From Amoebophrya sp. AT5.2 (lineage: Eukaryota > Sar > Dinophyceae > Syndiniales > Amoebophryaceae), in assembly GCA_005223375.1 (NCBI GenBank), contig RXOD01004237.1, forward strand, positions 1 to 25,498: a stretch of 25,498 bases of DNA, in the 5' to 3' direction. Each line of letters opens with the position of its first letter. The stretch's first letter is position 1. A program made the position numbers and the translations under genes. Below are positions 1 through 9,371 of this stretch, piece by piece. Under the pieces are notes generated by a model. The model was not told the DNA's origin. It ran no database searches and worked only from the letters and a program-made list of their open reading frames with translations.

Positions 1-328
1 AGGCGTGTCAGACGTGATTTCTCGCGAACCACAGATAGCAAGAACCTCACCTATATTCTGATACGACTACAGTTACAGAGCAGCGTCATCTACTAACTTC
101 TACGTCTACCAGTACCAATTTTCTACGTCACAAGCAAGTGGTCATCGCAGCGCCAGAATTCGCGTCGACGACAACTCCACTTGACGAGATTCAGGCCTGC
201 GCTTCTTCTTGGAAAGAAAGGAACACCTCCGGGAGCGCAGCAATAAAGGAGAGGAACCAAGTACATCAGCGCCTCTGCCTTTCTAATTTACGACACGCGG
301 ATCATCCTTCTGCGGGGCCCGCAAGGCA
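1..328 (+). other. 5' flank / probable 5' UTR of the coiled-coil gene
   Basis: No convincing gene is visible here. The frame of the downstream ATG at 329 is closed by a TAA at 284-286, which makes that ATG the first possible start in this exon. A short open stretch at 138-332 has no recognisable protein character. I see no clear TATA box. The stretch most likely holds the promoter and 5' UTR of the gene starting at 329, by inference from position only. Confidence 0.4.
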
Positions 329-994
329 ATGACGGTGCTGGACCAGACGACCGCCATGCTGAGTCCGGTTCGCCTTGCCGCCGAGGCAATGGCGACGTCC
401 GGGGCAGCTGGCGGCACGACGAGCAGTTGCTCTTCGGCATCGTCTGCGCTTCCTCCAGGAGCTCCGAGTCCGCACGCAACCGCTTCAACCACAATAAAGA
501 CAAAGCCCGCTCCTGCGAGCTCGGTTCCAGCTGCGAACGTAGCGAGGCGCAGCCTCAATTTCTCCGCCGATCCCGTTGTGGCGGATTTACGCGCTAAGCT
601 AGAGCAGAGTTTCGTGGCGCGTGGCGCGCTGCAGAAGCAGCTGCAGGAAAGCTGCGAAATCGTCGCCAGCCAACAGAGAGAGATCGATCTGCTGCACACG
701 GCGAAGCAGCAGCTCGCTGACGAAAAGAAGACGCTCTCGGCCGCAGTGCAGGAGCACAGCGCGACCGCGGAAAAGCTACGGGAGAAACTCAGGAAACTGC
801 AGGACGTCGAGAAAGTAGGTCCTGCGGGAGGTCCTGCAGCTTCCAGCAGTGCGTGCGCGAGTGCGCCAAGGGCCAACCTCAGTTCCGGCGTTGTCGACAT
901 GCTGGCGTCGTCGGTGAGTTCGGTGGCGAGCCTGGCAAGCGACACCGTGGAACTCACCGCGCTTCGCATCGAAGTGAAATCACTCAAGGAGCGG
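329..994 (+). CDS. Coiled-coil protein, N-terminal exon (222 codons)
   Basis: This exon encodes 222 residues. The first 70 or so are low-complexity Ala/Ser/Thr/Pro, followed by a charged heptad-like coiled coil at about residues 85-155, rich in Leu/Gln/Glu/Lys. A Gly/Ala/Ser linker follows, then a second short helix ending in the motif EVKSLKER. ATG 329 is chosen because an in-frame TAA lies 45 nt upstream and no other Met intervenes. The open frame runs to 1054, but residues after 994 lose the coiled-coil character and a strong donor (GCGG|GTAAGG) sits at 994/995. The donor is phase 0, matching the phase-0 acceptor before the large coiled-coil exon at 9372. I infer that both exons belong to one gene of about 1231 residues. 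The alternative is a short separate gene. The function is unknown; a structural or scaffold role is the only safe guess. Confidence 0.6.
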
Positions 995-1129
995 GTAAGG
1001 ACAAGCTTCGCTTTGAAGCAGCGCGCTTTGGTTTTCGTTCTTCATTGTCTCTAACTCTATTGCTTGATACAGATGATAGCCGCCGTATAATTTATAACTT
1101 CGTTTGACTTCGTGGCAGGCTGTGCGTCT

Positions 1130-3013
1130 CAGTCTTTCGGCGAGACTCTCCACTCTCGACCTACCGAGAGACTTTCGCAGCTTTATCCGCGGTGATTGTG
1201 CGATCGATGGCCACGGACGCAGCCACCAGCCCCACGCTCCCAAATGCAAACTGCAGCAGGAGGCCCAACGAACCTGGCGACCAAGTTTGCCAAGGGGGCT
1301 CCCGCGTGCCGCCTGGGGCCAGCCTCTGCCTCCCCGTCAGCCGCTTCCGCATGCTTATTCGCTTGCCATCCAGATTCAGTGCGTCCCAGCTTGCCCCCTC
1401 GCCATATGCCGGGCGACGCGCTCGCCGGGGTGCGCCGTCTCCGGCCTCAGCGTTGCCGATGCTGTTGACGTTCCGCCCGGCGCTGCGGCCTCCTTCATGA
1501 CGCAGCGCGCCCGGTCTCGAAAGATTTCTCCGGCGTGCCGCCGCCTTGTGGTCGCCGCTCGCGCGTTTGCTCGTCGTCGTCTTGTTGCCTTCGCCGTCGG
1601 CTTTCTTCTTCGTTCTCGGAGCAAGCCCGCCCCCGCGAGTACAGCGGGACAGCCTCTGCCTCGACCGAGCCAGTTGCGGGCTTCCTTCGTTGTTCCGGAC
1701 CTCCTCGACCACCGCGCGGACGTGCGTGGACTGGAGGCACGGCCCGCGTGAATGGTTTCCGTGGGCGGGAGAGCAGCACTAGGATGCCAAGTAGGAGACG
1801 CGTCGCGTTTGCACATAGTTCGCCCGCCCGGGAGCCTTCATCCGCTTGGTGCCGTGCTGCGTTTTTTTGCGCATTCTCGTGCTTCTTCTCCTGGTCTTGC
1901 GCTAACTCGTAGGAAGCCAAGCAGGGGCCCTTAGAGCAGCAGGATCAGCGCCGCGGCGCGTTGTCATTTCGTTCCGCCACGACTTGAGAGCCGAGCCGCG
2001 CAGCTTGGTCACGAACCAGGCCTGGAAATTGTGCGGCGAAGTCTGCGCAACAAACTCGCGCCCGTCTTGCGCCTTCGCTTTTTACGCGTTGGCAGCCCCA
2101 TGCTCTTGGACCGCGCCGGGGGATCTTGCTCCGCTTTCGTCGCTTGTTTGCTGCACTCGGTCAGATTCAGCACAAGGGCAGACGCGAGGACTATCACGAT
2201 TGCCCCGCCCGTCTGCGTCATCAGGTTGGTCCGCGGCGGTGCCGTCAGGGTGCGCAAGCCTTGTGTCCTTGTGGAAAGTTCGCAGCTGGCGGCTGGCGAG
2301 TTGATGGATTTCCTCGGCCATTGCTAGCAGTGCGCCTCGCGCTGCGATCCTGCCACTGTGCTGGCTTCGCAGCAGAGACCGCCTCTGGTCGAGCCAAACT
2401 TGGCCCGACGACACAGCTGGACTACCTAGAGCCGTGGCCGTGGCGTGATCCGTTTCCGATCGATGGCCTTGATTTGCGCAGTGGACGGGGGTGGGAGCTT
2501 GGGCGATGCTTTTTATTCTTCCTTTTCGTTTTGAAGCAGCTCGCTTTTTATTCTTCGCGTTTTTTCATCGTTCTGGGCGCGGGCGTGGCGGCCGCGTTCG
2601 TGCTTGCGCCGATTGAGCTCAGCAGCGTCTCCGTCATTTCTTTGACTGAATTGATGCCGCGCGTCTCGATGCGCTCTCGCACCCGCTCAGCAGCTTCTCT
2701 TCTTCCGGGTGCGCTTCTATTCAGGAGGCGCCGAAGCACGGAGGGCCTCGGCCTCGCTGTTCGTCCTTGCCACCGTGTACGACTCGCCCTGGGCCTCGAA
2801 CACCGCACCGCACTGCAACGCAGCTGCCGACTGCGCCGCTATTCAGGAGGGCCTCGCTGAAGCGCGCTAATTCTTTCGCGTCCGCTCAGCAGCAAGGGCG
2901 AACGCCGGCGGGATGTAGATGAAGACGCGGACGACCATGGGCGTCGTGACTGAGTAGAAAAAAGCGCGCGCGTCAAGCATTCGCGCAGGACTTCTCACAC
3001 TGTTAGCGGCTTG
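1130..3013 (-). mobile_element. Decayed, probably mobile-element-derived sequence (unidentified)
   Basis: This stretch has no intact gene. Open frames of 80-240 codons occur on both strands without clear domains. Some minus-strand segments look protein-like: one at about 2548-2808 contains helix-forming residues (AERVRERIETRG), and one at 2009-2257 has a short hydrophobic run (GGAIVIVLASALVL). Frames change repeatedly, as expected of a degraded ORF. It abuts the foldback transposon, and conceptually removing that insertion leaves a minus-strand frame open across the junction. This suggests that 1130-3013 and 3889 onward were once contiguous parts of one element. The family is not recognised. 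Confidence 0.25.
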
Positions 3014-3019
3014 CTTTAC
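3014..3019. repeat. Left target-site duplication CTTTAC
   Basis: The hexamer CTTTAC lies immediately outside the left terminus (TTACGGCGAT at 3020) of the palindromic element. The identical hexamer lies immediately outside the right terminus at 3883-3888. Direct hexamers exactly abutting both ends of an inverted repeat are the expected footprint of transposition. Confidence 0.7.
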
Positions 3020-3356
3020 TTACGGCGATTGCGGGGGGTATCGAGTGGGGGGTCGAATACTTGTTCAACACTTTCCGAAGACTTTCATTTGGCAAAATTA
3101 AAACAGCCAGGTTTTGACATCAGCCCGGATGGAAAGCACTTCCTTTCGGGAGAAGCTGAACAACAGGAATCGGGACGGAGCCGCAAAGCCTTAGAGGTGC
3201 TGCAAACGTCTACCATACAGTCGGGCAAGCGAAATTCCCCGAGAGTATACTACACTCAGGTGATGGCCAGATACGGACGGGGTGCGCGAAATGCCCCGAT
3301 AGTATACTGTGGGCGCAAATGCTTCAAAGTCACGGCCTGAACCTCAACAGTTTCAC

Positions 3357-3411
3357 GAACACTTCCAGAGGATCGCCAACACTTTTCGCGAACACTTTCC
3401 AAACACTTTCC
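3357..3411. repeat. Left cluster of degenerate AACACTTTCC iterons
   Basis: Short repeats of the form AACACTT(T)CC recur at roughly 11-13 nt spacing in the left inner arm of the foldback element. They pair with a mirror cluster of GGAAAGTGTT repeats at 3496-3552. Isolated further copies occur near both outer parts of the element (about 3065 and 3820). They may be transposase-binding iterons or simple-repeat expansion; only the pattern is seen. Confidence 0.6.
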
Positions 3412-3495
3412 GACGGGCCCGTTTTTGGCACCTCGAAAACGCAGATTCCGGTGCGGGGAAGGCCTCCAAAACGGACCCAATTTGAGGCCGCTCGC

Positions 3496-3552
3496 GGAAA
3501 GTGTTCGGAAAGTGTTTGAGAAAGTGTTTGGGAAAGTGTTTGAGAAAGTGTT
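3496..3552. repeat. Right cluster of degenerate GGAAAGTGTT iterons
   Basis: Five consecutive copies of (G)GAAAGTGTT separated by 1-4 nt lie in the right inner arm of the foldback element. They are the inverted counterpart of the cluster at 3357-3411 and immediately precede the best-conserved stem block. Confidence 0.65.
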
Positions 3553-3882
3553 GAGGTTCAGGCCGTGACTTTGAAGCATTTGCGCCCACAGTATACTATC
3601 GGAGCATTTCGCGTACCCCATCCGTATCTGGCCATCACCTGGGCGTTAGTTTACTCTCGGGGAATTTCGCGTGCCCGACTGTATGGTAGACGTTTGTAGC
3701 GCCTCTATCTAAGGCTTTGCGGCTCCGTCCCGATTCCTGTTGTTCAGCTTCTCCCGAAAGAAAGTGTTTCCGAGGCGATCGCCCTTCCGTTTCGACATGT
3801 TTTAAAAACACCAAGCGGAAGTGTTTCGAAAGTGTTTTGCAAGTATAGGATTGGAGGCTTCGACCCCCCGACATCGCCGTAA

Positions 3883-3888
3883 CTTTAC
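3883..3888. repeat. Right target-site duplication CTTTAC
   Basis: This is the second copy of the hexamer that flanks the foldback element, directly adjoining its right terminus ATCGCCGTAA. See the left copy at 3014-3019. Confidence 0.7.
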
Positions 3889-4624
3889 CTCGCGACTGAG
3901 AACGAAGGCGCTCGCTTTCCCTTTCTCGCTTCGTGCTCGCCACTCTCGAGAGCAGTAAGCCGGAGAAGCTGCACCCTGACGGCGTGCACACCGTGGCGCA
4001 ACGCGTCCAGGCTCGCCCCGATTTGGGGGCCGCGTTCACATTCAGTGCGCGCGGATTGCATCCCCACCACCGCACTGCATTGCTGCCCGCGCGATCGCGA
4101 TCGCCGCGCATTGTCCGCCGCCGTCGTGCTTTAACGTCTGTCTCCAGTTGACGGCCTGCCTTCGTCGTCCGTCGTGGTGCGGGGGCGGGGCTGTAGTAGG
4201 GCAGTTCTGGCCGTCTTTTCGCTGCGGGTAGTTTTTGGCGGCTGTGATGCGGGCCTCGTGGCGCATGCTTCCCCGTGATGGCCAACTCGGCGACCACCCT
4301 TCGCCAAAGAAATGCCCCACGGCGGACCGTCGAGCGGCGTGCGACGGGCGCAGTAGAGCGGTGGAGCTCGTCAAGCGCGGGCAATTGTGTGCGCTTAAAT
4401 AGTATCTACTTCCACTCCGCGCGCTGCAAGAATCGATCCCCCCAGCGTACTTGACTGGCGCCGTCCGCTTGCTGACTTCGGCGAAGCGCGTGGGTGGCAA
4501 GTGCGTGGGTGTCTTGGTTTCGGTTGTGCATGACGCCGGCCCTGCCTACGATCCACTGACTCCAGGGACGTCGGGCCAGATCTCGACCGCCGTCGCCCGC
4601 TCTTAACCGCGCTGCCGTTGCTCT

Positions 4625-4832
4625 CCGGCGCTGCTGCTGCCGATGCATGTTGTTCGGCGGGTTGGAGGTCTTGCCGACTCCTTTGCCGGTGCTGCTGCTG
4701 CTGCTGCCGATGGATGTTTTTCGGCGGCTTGGAGGTCTTCGGCCTTGCTTTCGTGTGAATCGTGAAACAAAGCCCAAAAATCGGCGCTGCTCTCGTTTGA
4801 GTCGTAAACCAAAAATGCAAAAAGTCGGCCCC
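4625..4832. repeat. Two adjacent imperfect tandem duplications
   Basis: A unit of about 60-66 bp containing (CTG)n, GCCGATG, TTCGGCGG and TTGGAGGTCTT occurs twice (about 4625-4684 and 4685-4750). A different unit of about 40 bp containing GTGTGAATCGTGAAAC or GTTTGAGTCGTAAACC occurs next, also twice (about 4751-4792 and 4793-4832). Copies differ by substitutions and by the CTG run length. On the minus strand they translate as related, diverged peptides, consistent with internal duplication in a former ORF. Confidence 0.6.
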
Positions 4833-5513
4833 CCTCGTGTGACGGCGTTCGAAAGCTTCCGCCGCCTGCAAAAGCTTGGCCAAGTTCTTCACAGGTTCAG
4901 CCGCGCGCTGTGTCTGTTTTGCGAATGCAGCGCAGGAGCGAGCTCCGGGAAAACTTTCCCAGAAATGGCGCGGCGCTAGAGTGTGCCGCCCGGGCAGCGT
5001 TTTCCGAAGGGGGGGACGAAGTCGAAGGCCGGGATGGTGTCGGGCTTCGCAGCTTGCCGCGGTTCTTCCTGGTCTCTCTTCCGTATCCTTGCGGGGCGGC
5101 CTTGTCGGCTTGTCGGCGTCGTGAGATGAAGCCGCAACCTTTTCCAGGAGCAGAGGCAGGCCCTCGCTGAAGCTATGCGAAATGGGCCCCCCTTCGTCCC
5201 GTCGGGGGCGTGCGCTTGCGTGACATTCGCGAAGCCGAAGCGGCGCACGCCGTTCAAGCCCAGACGCACGACGCGGGAAGCCCCACGCACGCAGGAAGCC
5301 GCGCCGCGCGCGCGCGGCGGTCACCTCTTGGCTTGCGGCAGGAGTGCGCTCGGCATTGCCGCAACCCCCAGGGGCCCACCTTTGCCGCTTGCTCGTCCAC
5401 CGTCCACCATCAAATTCAAAGCGGTCCCAGATTTCGGCCCGCAGCGAATTCGCGGCCAGGCTTGCTCTCGCGCCTGACCGTAGTGCGTGAGGAGTGCAGC
5501 ATCGAGGGCGATG

Positions 5514-5563
5514 AAAAGGGTCGCGCTATCATCTCACCAAAAGGATCGCGCTATCATCTCCGC
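5514..5563. repeat. 25-bp tandem duplication
   Basis: The unit AAAAGG(G/A)TCGCGCTATCATCTC plus four bases is present as two head-to-tail copies (5514-5538 and 5539-5563). They differ at a few positions, so the duplication is recent relative to the surrounding decay. Confidence 0.75.
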
Positions 5564-5693
5564 AAGCTTGGGCCTGGCTCGATGATTTCCGTCCGAAATA
5601 CATCTGTACTGGCTTCGATTTTTGTTCGGAGGATCGACGCAACCACGCGCAGGACCGGCCGGATGCTTCCTAACGATATATGTTCAGGACCTC

Positions 5694-7516
5694 TCAGTCT
5701 CTGTCGTTCTTGTTCCTCTGAGCCCGGCAGCCGAGCTCTTCTCTCCTGGCCCTTGTGATGCCCAGAGCGATGGCGGTCGCCGCCCTCTTCCGGGCTTGCA
5801 TGTAGATCCCGCGGCTCTCTGTGCTGATATTCTTCCCTGCTTGTTGGCCGTTGAGGGTGTTCGCCATCAGCTCCGTGCTTTCGACTGGCGTCGAGAGTCC
5901 GCGCGAGAGGTAGCAGAGTGCTTCAGCTTCGGCAGGAGTCGGGACATATGGAGAGCAAGCATCTCCGCCCTTGATGTAACTCGGGAGCGCACTGAGCTCG
6001 GCTGGTGCGTGCGCGAGTCCTTTGGTGGTTGCGTAGCATTCTTCGTAAGAGGGCGCACGCGTGTCCAGATCGATCCCGACCACTCGCACTCTGATCGTCC
6101 CGTCGATCGCCCGCGGGTAGGGCAGGACGTTCTGCGTCCCTGTCCCAGAGGCAGAGAGCGCCCGAAGTCCAGAAGGTGCACCCCGCAGCACGATTCCCGG
6201 GAGGTTGAGGCCGGCCATCATCTCCCTCGAAGATGCCACCCGTGCAAGTCGCTCGCCTGGCCGTAGGTCATTGCACGCGTGACGCATGCGAGGACGTAGC
6301 CACTCCCGGCGTCGTGGTGATGGCCGCGCCCTCCTCCTGGCACGCGCACGCAGATGGCCAACGGCGTGAGTCTTGGGCGTGGTGGTTCCTTTCATGCTGG
6401 ACGCACACGCAGCGACGCAGCGAACCCCCGCCCTTCCCTTGCCCGTGGTCGGCGCGCGCTTACGTGTGCGCGCAGTCGCGCCCTGGCACGATGTCCAGCC
6501 ATCGGCCGCGGTCTATAAATGCTACTAGATGAGTCGGGCACTTATGTACGCTTATCACGTAGCTGCTCAGGTAGTTGGTCGCGTGGGGCGGAGGGATAAG
6601 CACCATCGACATCATAGGCGATAATGGCCGCGCGCTTGCCATTTATAGGCTTCTTTTCAGTTGCATTGGGTAAGTATCTCCGGGCTATTTCGACATCGCA
6701 GCGCTCTGCAAAACCGTGCCGACTGTCCGCAGCCATTGCGAAGCCACAACGATGCGCCGCATGATGTCGCCCGAAAACAAAGAGGGAGGAAAAGCGGGCG
6801 AGCGGCGCGGACTTGGTGCGGAAGTTTTTAAGTACCACCATCGTGCACCGCTTGGCCTCAGCCGCGGACGTCGCACGCCGTCGCCGCTGCGCTTGGTTGG
6901 TGTCCACGTTTGTCACCTCCCAGGTAGGCGCCGCGTCTCCGTGCGCATCGCGATAAGCGCGGGCCAGGTTTGCAGCGTCTTCGTGGCAGGAGGAGTGAGT
7001 AGCTGCAACCTCGCGGGCCCTCATCGATCTAGCTCGCAGATTCGGGGTGGGATAAGCACGCGAATGGAACTTCGCAGCTGTCACACGCACACACCTGCGC
7101 GCGGTGAGGCCCAACGCTCGCCGTCGCCGCGTGAGATACTCCGCGCCCGGCCTCTTCAGTAGCTTGCACGTCGAGAGATTGCGAGTTCTCGCTTCCGGCA
7201 GGGTCCTCATCTGCTCGCCCGTGGCCATCAATCTCCACACCACGCCAGAGGTTCCCCATCCCGCTCGAGTGCATCGGCTTCCCCAGTGTGCAGGCCCGAC
7301 AATCGAGCCCATGCTCGAAGATGAGTCGCAGCGCAGTGAGGTCGTAAAGCTGGGACCCGCCTCGTTGTTAGCATAAATCTCCCCAGCGCTCGCAATTGCG
7401 GTTGAGACGGCACGGCGGCAAGAAGAAAGTGCCGCGCCGATCTTTGTTTTGGCGCGGGTGACCGTATTGCTCAAGGTCAAGGGTCTGCAAGATATGCCCG
7501 CAGGATGCAAGAGCAT
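5694..7516 (-). pseudogene. Reverse-transcriptase remnant (LINE-like), frameshifted
   Basis: On the minus strand, the frame ending near 6542 contains AIIAYDVDGAYPSAPRDQL. This matches the RT palm motif A pattern (hydrophobic run, first catalytic Asp, then GAY/F and a Ser-Ala-Pro). The next frame (6460-6642) continues with PTHLVAFIDRGRWLDI, like the helix and short strand that follow motif A in non-LTR reverse transcriptases. After another frame change, 6006-6128 reads LPYPRAIDGTIRV, then VGIDLDT and YEECYATT, resembling the thumb-proximal 'LGV.LD....F..H' block. I cannot find an intact motif B or a YxDD box, and stops and frameshifts separate the pieces, so it is dead. It lies antisense to the host gene. 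The non-LTR assignment is likely but unproven. Upstream minus-strand sequence (7368-7913, 7751-8337) may be its N-terminal part but shows no endonuclease motif I can identify. Confidence 0.5.
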
Positions 7517-9250
7517 CGCGCTGCTTTACGCAGTGACTGAAATGGAATCCGCCGGCCTCGGGCCTCAGCGAGCGACTGGCGGGCACTCGTATGGCAGTCC
7601 TTCCATGCGGGCGCTCAGCTTTTCCGATGCTTTCAGCGCCGCCCTCTGGCTGCTCCTTGGAAACGCGTTCGCGTGGCAGCGGGCGGCCCTTGTCTGCGCA
7701 GTACCCCCGCGCCCGCTCGAGGCGCATACTTAATTTGGACGCCCCGCCACTCACTGGAGTAGGTCTCCGGTAGTTGGTGCCGCGGGACCCGGCTCGCTGG
7801 CTGCGTCCTTGTGCGAGTGCGTGCACGTTGGTGCAGCAGTTAACGCCAACGCCCACCAACGCCAGCAGCGTCCGTTGCCGAATTCGTCTCGATTGTCGTA
7901 AGAGATCCCGCACTTTACGAGATCGCCCGCCTCTGGATCAAAGTACACCCCGCGGCGCTTTGTCTTCTTTCCTTGTGTTTCGTGCGCCGGGAGGGTGGGG
8001 ATGAATCTTGACCCCCCTGGCTTTCGTTGAGATCGCCCGCGGTGGTCTTCGAACTTACTTCCTCGCCGTGCGCTTCGCGTGCTTGACAATTTCACTCGGT
8101 TGGCTGCTCCTCTTGAAATTTCGACTGCGTTGCGCTGATTATCGTCGGCGCTGGGGCGTTCTTGCCTTTCTTGCTGGCCTTGCCGGCCCCTTTGCTCCTC
8201 ATTACGAGTCCCCGTCCTTCGCCAGTGCCCGCAGCAGTTGCATCAAGAGAAGCGACGCCAGGGAGATCTTCTCGCCATCGTTCTGCGGCTTCTTTTCCTC
8301 GATATCTGCGCAGACCTTCGCCCGCCATCCACTCCACCCGGCGCCGCTTCGCAGCGTGTTCCTGCGCACCACCACCATCATGCGAATCACCGCCGCCGCC
8401 CAGCTTCTCTCGTGTAGTCCCGGGGGATGCGGATGCGGAGGGCTTCGGGCGGTGGACTGGTGCAGCCGTTCAGGTGCAAGCTGTAGAACACCGCGGCGCG
8501 TACTCCTTCGAGGACATGCGCGCAGGCTTTCAGGCCGGCCCTCAAGGCGTGCGACCTGTTGCGGGCGTGGCTTTGGTTTGTAGGTAGCTCGCTAGCCGCC
8601 TGCTGTTCTTGGCGGGCAGTGGGGCGGATTGCTGGCGGCCGCGGCTCCGTCTTCGCGTTTGCGTGCACTCGCAGGAGACGGCTAGCGGTGGCTTGGTTTC
8701 CGTTCTACTTCTATGCTTGCGACTGCGAACGCGTTCGGTGTGTTGGCACTCTCTGCAGCCCCGCCCTGAGCGTCTCGGCGTCGTCCTGGTTCGCTCCGCG
8801 TCCCCGGATGCGAAGCGAACGCGCAACAGCTCGAGAGGGCGGCCGGGCGCGTAGACCGAGTCGAGCGACGCCCCCGGTAGCCGCACGACGACAGCGCGGC
8901 ACGTTCCCCACGTCTGGCACCCCCCGCCGCTGCGTCTCCCATGCAGCGCGCGTCGTGCGCCCAGCTCCGGCGGGGTCGGCTTGTTGGTTGCCCTCGCTCT
9001 GCGCGGCCTTCTTCGTTTTTTTTGGCTGTCTCGCCGGATGGCTCTTGCCGGGGGGCGATCTGAGTGGCGTGGAAGCTTGTCGGTGGGGCTGGTGCTGTTG
9101 AGAGTTGCGCACTGTTTCAGCCATGCGCGCCGGCAATGAGCCAGCTTGGCGGAGTTTTGGCCATCGTGGACGTGGTTGATGGATATCAAAGCGCGAAGAT
9201 TTATGAAGAAAGTAAGTATAGAAGTACTCGTCGGCGTCGACGTCCGTAGG
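7517..9250 (-). mobile_element. Decayed upstream part of the minus-strand retroelement
   Basis: This minus-strand sequence would lie 5' of the reverse-transcriptase remnant. Open frames (for example 8542-9348, 8711-9274 and 7751-8095) are basic and Arg/Ala-rich and break repeatedly. No zinc knuckle or endonuclease motif is visible. Its boundary with the ordinary 3' part of the host intron is not defined; the last 100 bp or so before 9371 look like normal intron (pyrimidine tract and acceptor). Confidence 0.25.
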
Positions 9251-9371
9251 GGTCGCAAAGCTAGCAACGCGCATGCGCCGACACGTCCTCGACGTCGCGA
9301 GTGATTCGAAGCAGGGGCGCGCGCCGATTCAGATTCGTTTTCATTCACTTCATTCTCTCAACGGACCACAG

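Larger units (their letters stand above)
3020..3882. mobile_element. Foldback (palindromic) DNA transposon, 863 bp, non-autonomous
   Basis: Nearly the whole element is one inverted repeat. The termini are a perfect 10-bp match (TTACGGCGAT at 3020-3029, ATCGCCGTAA at 3873-3882), and the match continues with mismatches and small indels through two arms of roughly 400 bp. The arms meet at a short central loop near 3433-3465. The best-conserved block pairs 3301-3349 (starting AGTATACTGTGGGCGCAAAT) with its reverse complement at about 3551-3598. Further paired blocks are GGGAGAAGCTGAACAACAGG near 3149 and its complement near 3740, and GGTGATGGCCAGATACGGA near 3258 and its complement near 3625. CTTTAC directly flanks both ends. 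There is no credible transposase, so it would need an enzyme supplied in trans. The superfamily is not assigned; a 6-bp duplication is not diagnostic. Transcribed within the intron, it would fold into a very long RNA hairpin. Confidence 0.75.
3889..5693 (-). mobile_element. Decayed downstream part of a minus-strand retroelement
   Basis: On the minus strand this lies 3' of the reverse-transcriptase remnant. It has long but frameshifted open stretches (for example 4395-5324 and 4042-4500) rich in Arg, Ala, Pro and Gln, with no intact domain that I can name. Two tandem duplications (4625-4832 and 5514-5563) lie inside. It is interrupted at its low-coordinate side by the foldback element. Assignment to the same element as the reverse transcriptase rests on continuity and shared strand, not on a recognised domain. 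Confidence 0.3.
995..9371 (+). other. Putative giant (8.4-kb) intron filled with decayed mobile elements
   Basis: The boundaries are a GTAAGG donor at 995 and a pyrimidine-rich tract ending in ACCACAG at 9371, both phase 0. No sense-strand ORF inside has protein character. The longer open frames lie mainly on the minus strand and are broken by frameshifts and stops. The contents are treated in separate entries: decayed sequence at 1130-3013, a foldback transposon at 3020-3882, tandem repeats at 4625-4832 and 5514-5563, and a reverse-transcriptase remnant at 5694-7516. The placement as a single intron is inferred. Additional small exons could be hidden, for example after the acceptor-like GTGGCAG near 1118, and two separate genes remain possible. 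Confidence 0.45.

Noticed and set aside
329..1054. Reading the first coiled-coil exon through to the stop at 1054 as a complete small protein
   Set aside because: Coiled-coil character stops at the GTAAGG donor (995), and the last residues (ALKQRALVFVLHCL) look like translated intron. A spliced form is preferred but not proven.
3357..3552. CRISPR-like array from repeated GGAAAGTGTT units
   Set aside because: Units are 9-13 nt with almost no spacers, occur in both orientations as part of a palindrome, and the genome is eukaryotic.
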